This document shows positions 34,658 through 41,898 of a stretch of DNA of 51,037 nt, piece after piece. The notes below the pieces were generated by a model. That model had not been told where the DNA came from. It did not search any database and saw only the letters and a program-made list of their open reading frames with translations. The stretch is taken from positions 1 to 51,037 of the IMG/VR virus record IMGVR_UViG_3300042392_002243; one strand, written 5' to 3'. Position numbers and translations under genes: made by a program. The stretch comes from a virus. Positions within the stretch are counted from its first letter, which is position 1; each line of letters begins with the position of its first letter.

Positions 34658-35974
34658 TCAACCTGATAATAATTGTAACGTATTGAACGTTTCATCCTCA
34701 CTGCTAATAGAATCTCCCTCAGCCTGTGTAATAGTGAGAGTTGAATAATCAATTCTCATAGGCTGTGTATGGCCTCTTGGACCATATCTATTCTTCATCA
34801 TACCCAATCTAATGATACCTAAATCTCTGTCTTCTTCGTTTTGAAAGATTGAAACAATTACATCTGCTGTAGCGGCTAGACCAACTGATTCTGAGATTGT
34901 TGCAAGGTCGGGATTGTCTGTATTAAATCCTGAACGATTTAATTGAGTTGCAGAAATTATAGGACAATTAAAAATATAAGACATTGCTCTAACCTGCTCT
35001 GTTACATTTTTTATTCTTTCATAAGAGTTGGTACCAACAGACGAGTGCAACAAGTTAAGATAGTCGAGAACTATAGCGTGAATTGGTACGCCAGTATCTG
35101 TAAGCTTTTTAACAAAAGCCTTAAGCTGATTGGGTGTAATGGTTGAAGGTGGAAACTCCTTAATAAAGATTCTACCTTTATCCGCTTCTTTTTGATCTTT
35201 AATTGCCTGTCTAAGAGAATGTGTGTTAGTAGCAAGATCTTTAAGAGGTATCTTACTTACGTTAGTACATATACGGCGCGCGTATAGCAGCTCTGACATC
35301 TCTAAGGTAATTAACAAAACGTTCTTACCCTGATTAGCTATATTGGCAGCAATATTACCGAGAAAGATAGACTTACCAATATTTGTCTCACCGGCAAATA
35401 CATACAATGATCTACCATTTTCAAGAAAGCCTCCATTTAAGGCATCATCCAACCACTCCCACTTGCTTGGAATAGCTTTTTGTACGTTACAAAGATCATC
35501 AATAAGAACTTCAATGTTATTATACAAATCAAATCCTGTATCTGTAACAAGATTAATATTACACGACTTCTCAATCTTATCTAAAATCTGTGATGTATCG
35601 ATATTACCCTTAGATATATCACCGGCTACATCTAGCATCGTATTGTATACGGCCTTCTCTTTAAGAAATTGCTCTGTATTATCATAGAGTTCGTCTTTGT
35701 CGATATTTTTATCAATATCTTTTAACGACTCTACGAGATTTTTAAAAGACGTCCTTAGGTCATCCGTAGTTAGGTATGATTTTACCTCAGTAAGTGTTGG
35801 GAGCTTGCTACGCTTCTCATAAAACTCTGAAATAATACTAAAGACACTAGCAATATTTTTATCTTTAAAATATTTAGGCTTAACATAGTCAGCAATAGAT
35901 GCAAGATATGTAGAATCAAAAAGTGCTTTATAGCAAAGCACTTTTTCAAAATAATCATTATCTAGTTTACTCAC
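34658..35974 (-). CDS. 41: Replicative DNA helicase (gp41, DnaB-like)
   Basis: 438 residues from a GTG at 35974. An open frame reaches 36028, but TATAAT (35981-35986) ends 6 nt before this GTG and the longer form would overlap the upstream gene. Hexameric 5'-3' helicase that pairs with primase gp61. Walker A is F-A-G-E-T-N-I-G-K-S (about 193-202), Walker B-like H-A-I-V-L-D-Y-L-N-L-L (around 300), the Q-L-N-R motif (S-A-T-Q-L-N-R-S) and an R-x-G-x-x-K-N-R-x-G motif near the end. T4 gp41 is 475 residues. Confidence 0.92.
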   Translation of the reverse strand: MSKLDNDYFEKVLCYKALFDSTYLASIADYVKPKYFKDKNIASVFSIISEFYEKRSKLPTLTEVKSYLTTDDLRTSFKNLVESLKDIDKNIDKDELYDNTEQFLKEKAVYNTMLDVAGDISKGNIDTSQILDKIEKSCNINLVTDTGFDLYNNIEVLIDDLCNVQKAIPSKWEWLDDALNGGFLENGRSLYVFAGETNIGKSIFLGNIAANIANQGKNVLLITLEMSELLYARRICTNVSKIPLKDLATNTHSLRQAIKDQKEADKGRIFIKEFPPSTITPNQLKAFVKKLTDTGVPIHAIVLDYLNLLHSSVGTNSYERIKNVTEQVRAMSYIFNCPIISATQLNRSGFNTDNPDLATISESVGLAATADVIVSIFQNEEDRDLGIIRLGMMKNRYGPRGHTQPMRIDYSTLTITQAEGDSISSEDETFNTLQLLSG

Positions 35975-35980
35975 AATTGT

Positions 35981-36007
35981 ATTATAACTTACCTTTCCAT
36001 TTTTCAA
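35981..36007 (-). promoter_or_regulatory. Early sigma70-type promoter of gp41
   Basis: TTGAAA (36002-36007), 15-nt spacer, TATAAT (35981-35986), 6 nt to the GTG at 35974. The predicted transcript starts at the start codon. Confidence 0.65.
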
Positions 36008-36638
36008 GGAACCACCTTTGACCCTCATTAAACTCCTCTGTAAACTCTTTCAATCCTGGAGAAGCATGAGTGATCATAATATCTGAAACGCCTAGTTTTA
36101 AACCTTCTTTATGGCATGAAAGACTGTAATCTAAATCATAAAAGTGAAATCCTGCAGGATTGGTTTCGTCGAATCTTACCTTTGTAAAAGCTGTTTTATT
36201 AATACAAAGAAAAACTCCATCTAGTAGCAAGACCCTTTTAGGATAAGAGCCGAAAAACGTCATAGATTTATTTTTTTCATCTCCATGTGCTACTGCCCCA
36301 TGGAGCTTACCAGAACCGAATCCTCCCCCCATAATGTGCCATAGTGCAGGTTCCTGTAATTTACATTCCGTACTACCTGCAACTCCAATTACATCAAAAG
36401 ATTCCATAATAGAAGGTAATCTATACGCTAGATCTGATTCTATAATTACATCGTCATGACACAGGACGATAGCGTCAAAATTCTCCTCAATAGCAAAATC
36501 AATAGCCTTGTTATATACCTTAGGTAGAGATTCAGTGTTATTTTCCTTAAAAATAAAGCTATTATAAGCAGAGTGATTTTTATTTAGTAGGGTGTTCTTC
36601 CTACTACCTTTAGTTGCAGAAAAATAAAATATATTCAT
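35982..36638 (-). CDS. Glycosyltransferase, GT2-like
   Basis: 218 residues from the ATG at 36638, which overlaps the upstream amidotransferase stop (ATGA); the longer frame to 36686 is not used. The GT-A layout is visible: N-T-E-S-L-P-K-V-Y-N-K-A-I-D-F-A, then I-V-L-C-H-D-D-V-I-I (the H-D-D replaces the D-x-D), G-V-A-G-S-T, and F-H-F-Y-D-L-D-Y-S-L-S-C-H before a C-terminal R-W-F-L-E-K-W. Acceptor unknown: modified phage DNA, a virion protein or host surface glycan. Translationally coupled to the glutamine amidotransferase. Confidence 0.75.
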   Translation of the reverse strand: MNIFYFSATKGSRKNTLLNKNHSAYNSFIFKENNTESLPKVYNKAIDFAIEENFDAIVLCHDDVIIESDLAYRLPSIMESFDVIGVAGSTECKLQEPALWHIMGGGFGSGKLHGAVAHGDEKNKSMTFFGSYPKRVLLLDGVFLCINKTAFTKVRFDETNPAGFHFYDLDYSLSCHKEGLKLGVSDIMITHASPGLKEFTEEFNEGQRWFLEKWKGKL

Positions 36639-37300
36639 AAAAATAAAAATGGTGATTTTGTTTCGAAATGATTTACTACCTCCCAAGATTTGTAGTCCTT
36701 AAGCATTAAAATCGTACCCTCTGGAACCAGTTTAAATCCCTCACCTCCTAAGGTTGAAAAGTCGCCGTTATCGTTATAATGCAAGATGGAGCCCTGTCTT
36801 GCAATATAAACATCATTAGAGTCAGTATCAATCATACATAACGCAAAAGTACCTTCAAGTAAGCTTAACACTCTTTTAATTGTTTCGTGAGCAGGGCACT
36901 CGCCACTACACTCCTCTGTAAAGTGCTGTAGTAAATTTGGAATAACAGCTGTATCAACAGGATTAACATCCCAATCGATATGTTTAGCTCTTATTTCTTT
37001 ATAATTTGTTAATACTCCGTTATGAACTACGGACCAGGATAGAGATTCGAAAGGATGCGAGGTATCATAAGACCAGGTTCGTTTCGCAGACGTAGGTGCT
37101 TGAACGTGTCCAATAAAATAATTGTTTATATCGTCCAATTGAACATGATCAAAGTCAATAGTACCCTTCTTTTTAAGAACCATTTGATCACCACCACTAT
37201 TAAGACCTATCAACCCTGATGCAAAGTTACCTCTAGGTAGATTTGCTTGATATAGTACCTCAAACTTAGACGAATTATTAGCTCCAACTATAGCACACAT
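36635..37300 (-). CDS. Class II glutamine amidotransferase (Ntn-type), stand-alone
   Basis: 221 residues. Starts with M-C-A-I-V-G; after Met removal Cys2 is the nucleophile that releases ammonia from glutamine. Further family motifs: N-Y-F-I-G-H-V-Q-A-P-T-S (substrate loop), V-V-H-N-G-V-L-T-N-Y (oxyanion HNG), and D-x-x-x-V-D-T-A-V-I. This is only the glutaminase part: no sugar isomerase or synthetase domain follows, so the acceptor enzyme must be another protein. QueC, 1.8 kb away, is a candidate partner (Gat-QueC). Its ATG overlaps the stop of the HhH gene (TAATG). Confidence 0.85.
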   Translation of the reverse strand: MCAIVGANNSSKFEVLYQANLPRGNFASGLIGLNSGGDQMVLKKKGTIDFDHVQLDDINNYFIGHVQAPTSAKRTWSYDTSHPFESLSWSVVHNGVLTNYKEIRAKHIDWDVNPVDTAVIPNLLQHFTEECSGECPAHETIKRVLSLLEGTFALCMIDTDSNDVYIARQGSILHYNDNGDFSTLGGEGFKLVPEGTILMLKDYKSWEVVNHFETKSPFLFL

Positions 37301-37623
37301 TACTTTACAAGATATTCTCGCTTATCTTTTGGAATTCTCCAGAAAAAATCAATTTTTCCCGTAAGAATGTTTTTAGCAAGTGAAAAATCTGGGTATTCTA
37401 TACCATCTTCCATAAGATACCATGATTTTCTCTCCTTTTTAATCTTCTCAATACCTAGATTCTTAAGAGTCTTACTACCCAAGCCTTTAATCTTAAATAA
37501 ATCGTTGTTAGATCTGAAAGGTCTATTAGCTATAATACGTTCAGCTGCTTTTTTACCTATTCCAGGAAGCTTGCAGATGCTATTAAATGACATTTCGTTA
37601 AAATCTCGCCAATTTAAGTTCAT
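37300..37623 (-). CDS. Helix-hairpin-helix DNA-binding protein
   Basis: 107 residues. Residues about 13-58 carry two tandem HhH motifs of the ComEA type: I-C-K-L-P-G-I-G-K-K-A-A-E-R-I-I and D-L-F-K-I-K-G-L-G-S-K-T-L-K-N-L-G. The C-terminal 45 residues form a small charged domain (W-Y-L-M-E-D-G-I-E-Y-P-D-F-S-L-A). HhH proteins bind DNA backbone without sequence preference. First gene of the minus-strand unit running towards gp41; a weak early-type promoter (TTTGTA, 15 nt, TATATT) overlaps the divergent late element at 37628. Confidence 0.75.
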   Translation of the reverse strand: MNLNWRDFNEMSFNSICKLPGIGKKAAERIIANRPFRSNNDLFKIKGLGSKTLKNLGIEKIKKERKSWYLMEDGIEYPDFSLAKNILTGKIDFFWRIPKDKREYLVK

Positions 37624-37627
37624 ATTG

Positions 37628-37635
37628 TATAAATA
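37628..37635 (+). promoter_or_regulatory. Late promoter TATAAATA
   Basis: Perfect late element ending 6 nt before the ATG at 37642. It overlaps the probable minus-strand -10 TATATT (37632-37637) of the HhH gene. Confidence 0.78.
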
Positions 37636-37641
37636 TAGTAT

Positions 37642-39126
37642 ATGAGTTCCTTTACAAAGCTACTATCTAGACTCACTTCTTTAAATGAAGCAAAAACTTC
37701 ACCAATGGAGAAAATAATGCCCGGGTTTCAATCACAGGCTCGTGCTCTTGCTAAATCAAGAGGTGCGTCGTCTGGTACGAGAGAGGGTCGCCTAGCTATG
37801 TTGGGTATTTTGTTTGATTTGGATATAATCGACGATTCAATAGTTAGAATGTTTAAAAATGACCCTTCAGTAAGTAGAATGGTGGAGTATTTTGAAGCTA
37901 ACGGTATTGCTTCGAAGATCAAAGCAAAGCGTGATGAAATTCAAGCTCACATTAAAGATCAACTAGAAAATAAAGTAAGTTTCACTACAGGTAATAGAAC
38001 TGATTCGGCTCAACAGCGATATGAAGTCAATAAGCTTAATGATGAACTTAAAGCGGCGAAGAAGGTAGCAAGATTAGAGCGTAAAAAAGAAACAGCAGGA
38101 GCAATGTCATCTATGAGTCAAACAGTAGATATGTATGATGATCTTATTGGATCTCTTGAATCTTCTTATAGTAGCGAGTATATGTTGGAAATAGTTGCAG
38201 ATAGAGATAGTGATCTAAACGATATAACACAAATTGTAAAATATTTATCAAAGTTCGTAAATGCTGAAGATATAGAGGTTGAAGGAAGAAGCGTTGATGT
38301 AGTATTTGGTGCTTCTAGCAAGCTTGGTAAGATAATATCTAAAATGGGTATAGAGAAAATCGAAAGACAGATAGCTGATGATCTTAAGCCATATGGCGGG
38401 GCTGGTGTTATAATACACGAACCAGATATTGATAAGAAAGACATGATTGGTAATATCAAGCCAGCTTCAATAGAGGATGAAGAATACTCTAGCGAGGAAG
38501 AAGATCAATTAGAAGGTAATGATTATGAAGAATTAGCTCAAGATTATAGTTCTGGTATAAATCCTGAAGTATTAAAAGCGCAAAAACAAGCTCTTCGCTC
38601 TATCTCCGAGTCTACCGAAGTAACAGGTACCGCTGCTTACATAAACGAAAGTTTTGGTAAAACCCTAGCAGGGGTAGCGACTGCTGGAGCTATTGGTCTT
38701 GGTGGTTTAGGAGTAATGAAAGGTGTTAATAAAGCAACAGAATATATACAAAAAGCTTTTCCTAGCGATAAACAGCAATTTTTATCCAAAATTACTGATG
38801 AGGCAGATCGTAAGAAGATAATCGACGGACTACAGGCTCTTAGAGATGCTGGTACTGACGCTCAACTATCAGGAAAATCTGATACAGTTGTGCGTATGAG
38901 ACATAAATTTAGCGAAGTTGAAAGAGAAATGCGTAAAAAATACGATATACCTAACAACATTTACTTAAGTGAAAGTCAAGAGCCTACCACATCAACCTAT
39001 CTTACTGAACAAGTAAAGAGTGATAGTGTTAGAAGATCACAACCTCAACAAAATTTATTATTTAAAGATAAGTACAAACCTAAAACCTCTTGGCAATTAG
39101 AAGAGCTTAGAAAATACGGATTATAA
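37642..39126 (+). CDS. Probable internal head protein with several prohead-protease-like sites
   Basis: 494 residues. An N-terminal amphipathic helix ending in L-N-E (14-16) matches the T4-like prohead protease rule (L/I-x-E), and I-N-E (334-336), L-S-E (442-444) and L-T-E (454-456) are further possible sites. Residues 90-155 are basic and helical; 276-298 are very acidic; 339-361 form a Gly/Ala-rich hydrophobic segment (TLAGVATAGAIGLGGLGVMK) that could insert into membrane. The C-terminus is charged. Single-gene late unit inside the early region. Head localisation is inference. Confidence 0.6.
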   Translation: MSSFTKLLSRLTSLNEAKTSPMEKIMPGFQSQARALAKSRGASSGTREGRLAMLGILFDLDIIDDSIVRMFKNDPSVSRMVEYFEANGIASKIKAKRDEIQAHIKDQLENKVSFTTGNRTDSAQQRYEVNKLNDELKAAKKVARLERKKETAGAMSSMSQTVDMYDDLIGSLESSYSSEYMLEIVADRDSDLNDITQIVKYLSKFVNAEDIEVEGRSVDVVFGASSKLGKIISKMGIEKIERQIADDLKPYGGAGVIIHEPDIDKKDMIGNIKPASIEDEEYSSEEEDQLEGNDYEELAQDYSSGINPEVLKAQKQALRSISESTEVTGTAAYINESFGKTLAGVATAGAIGLGGLGVMKGVNKATEYIQKAFPSDKQQFLSKITDEADRKKIIDGLQALRDAGTDAQLSGKSDTVVRMRHKFSEVEREMRKKYDIPNNIYLSESQEPTTSTYLTEQVKSDSVRRSQPQQNLLFKDKYKPKTSWQLEELRKYGL

Positions 39127-39870
39127 TTCTTTACAATTATTCTGTTCATATATCCCATCAAGCTTATCCTGTTGAAGATACTTGATGGGATCTCTATACC
39201 CAGCACTAATAAATCCTTGAACGCGCATGCTACTTGAAGGTGTAGTTGCATCAGCAAGACCATCCTCACGATTACTATAGCATGTCCATGTGTTCTCGAA
39301 CTGTACACCTAATTTCACACCTTCCTGTACTATTTCTGCTTTCGACAAGGAGAGCAATGGAGCTTCAATGAGGATCCTATGTTGTCTGTTAAGAGCTGTT
39401 AGCTGATTTATACTATCAACAAACTCTTGGCTTCCATCCCAGTAACCAGCTAGTGAGTCTACTTGCGCAGCACCGTACCAAACCGAGTCTGCACCGAGAC
39501 TTTCCGCGTAAGCGCAGCAAATTGTAATAAACATTTGATTACGAAACGGAACATATGAAACAGGTTGTGCATCACCAGCAATTTTACTTATATCAGGATT
39601 ATCTATATCTAAGTTAGTAAGTGAAGACGTAGGAGAAATATCCTTAAGGTATCTTACATCCAATACCTTATTTGTAAATTTAACATTAGGAAATTTCTCT
39701 TCAAGATCCCATTTCTGAAGCGGTACACACTGCATTTCGCGACGATGCCTCTGACCGTAATCAAAAGTAACGGTATGAATTTCTTCATAACCTCTCTCTG
39801 CTGCCATAAAAAGAAGTACAGAACTATCCATACCTCCAGAAAACGCTAATACAAGTTTTTTATGCTTCAT
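39121..39870 (-). CDS. queC: QueC-like 7-cyano-7-deazaguanine (preQ0) synthase, zinc site lost
   Basis: 249 residues. PP-loop ATPase that in bacteria converts 7-carboxy-7-deazaguanine to preQ0. Motifs: L-A-F-S-G-G-M-D-S-S (8-16), Y-V-P-F-R-N-Q-M-F, W-Y-G-A-A-Q-V-D-x-x-x-G-Y-W-D, and T-W-T-C-Y (194-198). The C-terminal C-G-x-C-x-x-C cluster that binds zinc is replaced by a D-A-T-T-P-S-S-S-M-R sequence; only Cys197 remains. In phages this pathway supplies deazaguanine for DNA modification. Starts inside the end of uvsX (11-nt overlap). Confidence 0.85.
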   Translation of the reverse strand: MKHKKLVLAFSGGMDSSVLLFMAAERGYEEIHTVTFDYGQRHRREMQCVPLQKWDLEEKFPNVKFTNKVLDVRYLKDISPTSSLTNLDIDNPDISKIAGDAQPVSYVPFRNQMFITICCAYAESLGADSVWYGAAQVDSLAGYWDGSQEFVDSINQLTALNRQHRILIEAPLLSLSKAEIVQEGVKLGVQFENTWTCYSNREDGLADATTPSSSMRVQGFISAGYRDPIKYLQQDKLDGIYEQNNCKEL

Positions 39871-40954
39871 CGTTTATTTCTTCTGGTGTTTCTTCTTCAA
39901 GGTTACTATATGACCATTCTTTCTTGATTCTCTCTTCTAGTTTAGGTAGGATGGTTTCTTCCCAAAGCTTACTATCTTTCCGCCACGATTTGTAATACCC
40001 TAATTTAGTGCCGTCTTCAAGAGCATATGTCGATCCGTTCTGAATAACTACTCCAAGACCGACCGCAAGATCAAGCATGCCGTAATACCTGTCCAATCCG
40101 TTAGCAAAGGATAAGTACATCTCACCTTCAAGATACTGTTTAATAAACCTGTTTTTACGTGTAAGAGCTCTAATAATAATTCCTGCATAAGATTTTTGAC
40201 CTACGGCGAGTTCACCGTCTGTTGTTTTACCATCATCCGACTTCATAGGCTTGCGTGCAAGCTGTACTGTAACTGATGGAAGATAGACGCACGCCTTACC
40301 ACCCGGCATATGTTTCTCAATTGACGGAAACATTGCTGCGGGATCATCGTAAACATGATTAGTACAAAGAATAGTAGTCTGAGTAACAGCACCGAGGTTA
40401 GTACAAGTCTGCATTAGCGATTTCATAGCACGAGCTTTTGTACCCATATCTGCAGAAGTACTATCTTTACCCATTCGAGCTAGCTCAAGTTCTGATTGAA
40501 GATTACCTAAAGAGTCGATCGCAACAATAAACTTACCCTCAAGTTTCTTTTCTTTAACAGATGTAAGAAATTTAAAGAGAGCGTTACGTGTTTGTTCGAT
40601 ACTGATACACGGTACATACTTTACCTTACTAATATCTAGACCTAGTCGTTGGGCTCCTTCAGGATCAATAGCATTTTCAGTATCAAAAATTACTGGTATA
40701 AGACCTTCTTGTTGAGCCTTAGCGAGAATCTTTTGTACAAATAATGATTTACCTGTCATAGATTCACCAGCGAGCATAGTAACTCGACCCTTAGGAATAC
40801 CACCATGAATAGAACCAGAAATGATAGCATTAAGAACATAGCTACCTGTATCAACCCAACCACCGACACGGCTTAATGTACTATCACTTAGATAAGTAGC
40901 AAAAGGATTTACATCATCGATCTCATTTAAAGCGCTTAAAATATCTTTATCCAT
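39860..40954 (-). CDS. uvsX: UvsX/RecA-type recombinase
   Basis: 364 residues from the ATG at 40954 (MDKDILSALNEIDDVNP), placed by TATAAT ending 6 nt upstream; the frame extends to 41002 but into the promoter. Strand-exchange protein for recombination-dependent replication. Walker A is A-G-E-S-M-T-G-K-S (62-70); Walker B-like F-I-V-A-I-D-S-L-G-N-L at about 150; a DNA-loop region with M-P-G-G-K-A follows. The C-terminus is acidic (NLEEETPEEINDEA). T4 UvsX is 391 residues. Confidence 0.92.
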   Translation of the reverse strand: MDKDILSALNEIDDVNPFATYLSDSTLSRVGGWVDTGSYVLNAIISGSIHGGIPKGRVTMLAGESMTGKSLFVQKILAKAQQEGLIPVIFDTENAIDPEGAQRLGLDISKVKYVPCISIEQTRNALFKFLTSVKEKKLEGKFIVAIDSLGNLQSELELARMGKDSTSADMGTKARAMKSLMQTCTNLGAVTQTTILCTNHVYDDPAAMFPSIEKHMPGGKACVYLPSVTVQLARKPMKSDDGKTTDGELAVGQKSYAGIIIRALTRKNRFIKQYLEGEMYLSFANGLDRYYGMLDLAVGLGVVIQNGSTYALEDGTKLGYYKSWRKDSKLWEETILPKLEERIKKEWSYSNLEEETPEEINDEA

Positions 40955-40960
40955 AAAAAA

Positions 40961-40987
40961 ATTATATACTATATTTTTATTAATCAA
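40961..40987 (-). promoter_or_regulatory. Early sigma70-type promoter of uvsX
   Basis: TTGATT (40982-40987, overlapping the FeoA-like stop), 15-nt spacer, TATAAT (40961-40966), 6 nt to the ATG at 40954. Confidence 0.7.
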
Positions 40988-41195
40988 GAGTTTGATCTTC
41001 AACTATAACGTGTTGAGCTAAATCTTTACTAATAGCAACCTTAGCTCCACACAACATACAAATTATATTTTTACCACCCTGTAGCTTTGTAACGTTGAGC
41101 TTTTCGCAAAAACCTAAATCTCTTAAATTATTACAACCACCACTTAAAGAGGTAATAATTACACGATCGTTATTTTTAACATCGTTAAGATTCAT
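40980..41195 (-). CDS. FeoA-like small protein
   Basis: 71 residues, the length of a stand-alone FeoA. The pattern fits the FeoA SH3-like barrel: L-N-D-V-K-N-N-D-R-V-I-I-T-S-L-S-G-G, L-R-D-L-G-F-C-E, L-N-V-T-K-L, a G-A-K-V-A-I-S-K-D-L-A-Q-H-V-I-V-E end matching g-x-x-i-A-L-x-x-x-x-A-x-x-I-x-V. Four Cys, including C-M-L-C, are unusual for FeoA. In bacteria FeoA supports the FeoB iron transporter or acts as a DtxR-like domain; its role in a phage is unknown. Its start lies just after a terminator. Confidence 0.7.
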   Translation of the reverse strand: MNLNDVKNNDRVIITSLSGGCNNLRDLGFCEKLNVTKLQGGKNIICMLCGAKVAISKDLAQHVIVEDQTLD

Positions 41196-41238
41196 AAAAA
41201 AATACCTCTCGTATTATACTAAGAAAATACGAGAGGTA
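41196..41238 (-). terminator. Rho-independent terminator upstream of the FeoA-like gene
   Basis: Minus strand: a 13-bp perfect stem (41226-41238 with 41203-41215), loop 41216-41225, then seven T (41202-41196) running directly into the ATG at 41195. It ends the transcript from 41264-41608. A TATAAT at 41213-41218 lies within the stem and loop but has no -35. Confidence 0.85.
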
Positions 41239-41263
41239 AGTTGGAATTAAATTTATTTAAATA

Positions 41264-41608
41264 TTAATCTTCAAACAACCGGATTACTTCTGGCTCACCT
41301 TGTGGTGGTTGAGGTGGGGGAGTGTTAATATTGTTATATTGAGCAATAATTTTAGTATCCAGCTCAACTTCTGAAAGTACAATATGTGATTTATTAAAAG
41401 TCCAGTTATTCTTATCACGAGATTCGGTGCTCAAGAACTCCATAAAAATATACGGAAAGGACTGAACCTGAAGCTGACCGTTTTGAGGGTTAGGCTGAAC
41501 ATGAATAATAACTGGGTTATTCAAGGTAATAGTTTTATCATCTTGACTAACCTCAGTACCGATAACCGTTCTACCGATGTGATCTACAATTGTTTTAATT
41601 TTACTCAT
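41264..41608 (-). CDS. Small Sm-like-barrel candidate with clamp-binding-like C-terminus
   Basis: 114 residues. The first 60 residues look like a small beta-barrel (IVDHIGRTVIGTEVS, K-T-I-T-L-N-N-P-V-I-I-H-V), similar in layout to LSm proteins; a long Pro-rich linker (PPPQPPQGEP) precedes the terminal V-I-R-L-F-E-D, which resembles the C-terminal hydrophobic/acidic peptides that T4 proteins use to bind the sliding clamp. No family is certain. A gp33-like coactivator role is possible but unproven. Followed by a strong terminator at 41196-41238. Confidence 0.6.
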   Translation of the reverse strand: MSKIKTIVDHIGRTVIGTEVSQDDKTITLNNPVIIHVQPNPQNGQLQVQSFPYIFMEFLSTESRDKNNWTFNKSHIVLSEVELDTKIIAQYNNINTPPPQPPQGEPEVIRLFED

Positions 41609-41622
41609 ATAGTTATATTAAT

Positions 41623-41865
41623 TTAGTTTTTGTTTTTTTCAACTTTTTTATCTAATACCTGATTAATTTCGTCACGCCATACTAAGAGAGCTCGTCTCAT
41701 TTGCTCAATACCAGGGTGATTGTTAGCTCCAGTACCATTATCAAGACCCATCATAATGTCTGAGACGATCTTTAAAACAGAATTAATTCCTGAAACCTTA
41801 CCTCTAAAATAAGCAGGGTGAGCTTTAGGCGTATCATCAAGTGCGGGTCTATCTAAGTATTCCAT
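41623..41865 (-). CDS. Small conserved protein, unknown function
   Basis: 80 residues, helical. Contains P-A-Y-F-R-G-K-V-S-G-I-N-S-V-L-K-I-V-S-D-I-M-M-G, a G-T-G-A-N-N-H-P-G-I turn and a closing helix (EQMRRALLVWRDEINQVLDK). Its ATG is preceded 7 nt upstream by TATAAT, so it is probably early. It lies between polymerase and the Sm-like-barrel candidate; no enzyme motif. Confidence 0.6.
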   Translation of the reverse strand: MEYLDRPALDDTPKAHPAYFRGKVSGINSVLKIVSDIMMGLDNGTGANNHPGIEQMRRALLVWRDEINQVLDKKVEKNKN

Positions 41866-41872
41866 ATGTTTA

Positions 41873-41898
41873 ATTATAAGATATTATTTTTAAATCAA
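41873..41898 (-). promoter_or_regulatory. Early sigma70-type promoter
   Basis: TTGATT (41893-41898), 14-nt spacer, TATAAT (41873-41878), 7 nt to the ATG at 41865. The -35 overlaps the polymerase stop codon. The spacer is short. Confidence 0.6.

Noticed and set aside
39152-39191. Stem-loop (ATCCCATCAAG / CTTGATGGGAT, 18-nt loop) near the convergent ends of the head-protein gene and queC
   Set aside because: The 11-bp stem is real but no T run follows on either strand and it lies in queC coding sequence, so I do not call a terminator.
41213-41218. TATAAT within the terminator hairpin as the promoter of the FeoA-like gene
   Set aside because: No TTGA-type -35 is found at a suitable distance and the 17-nt gap to the ATG differs from the other promoters.
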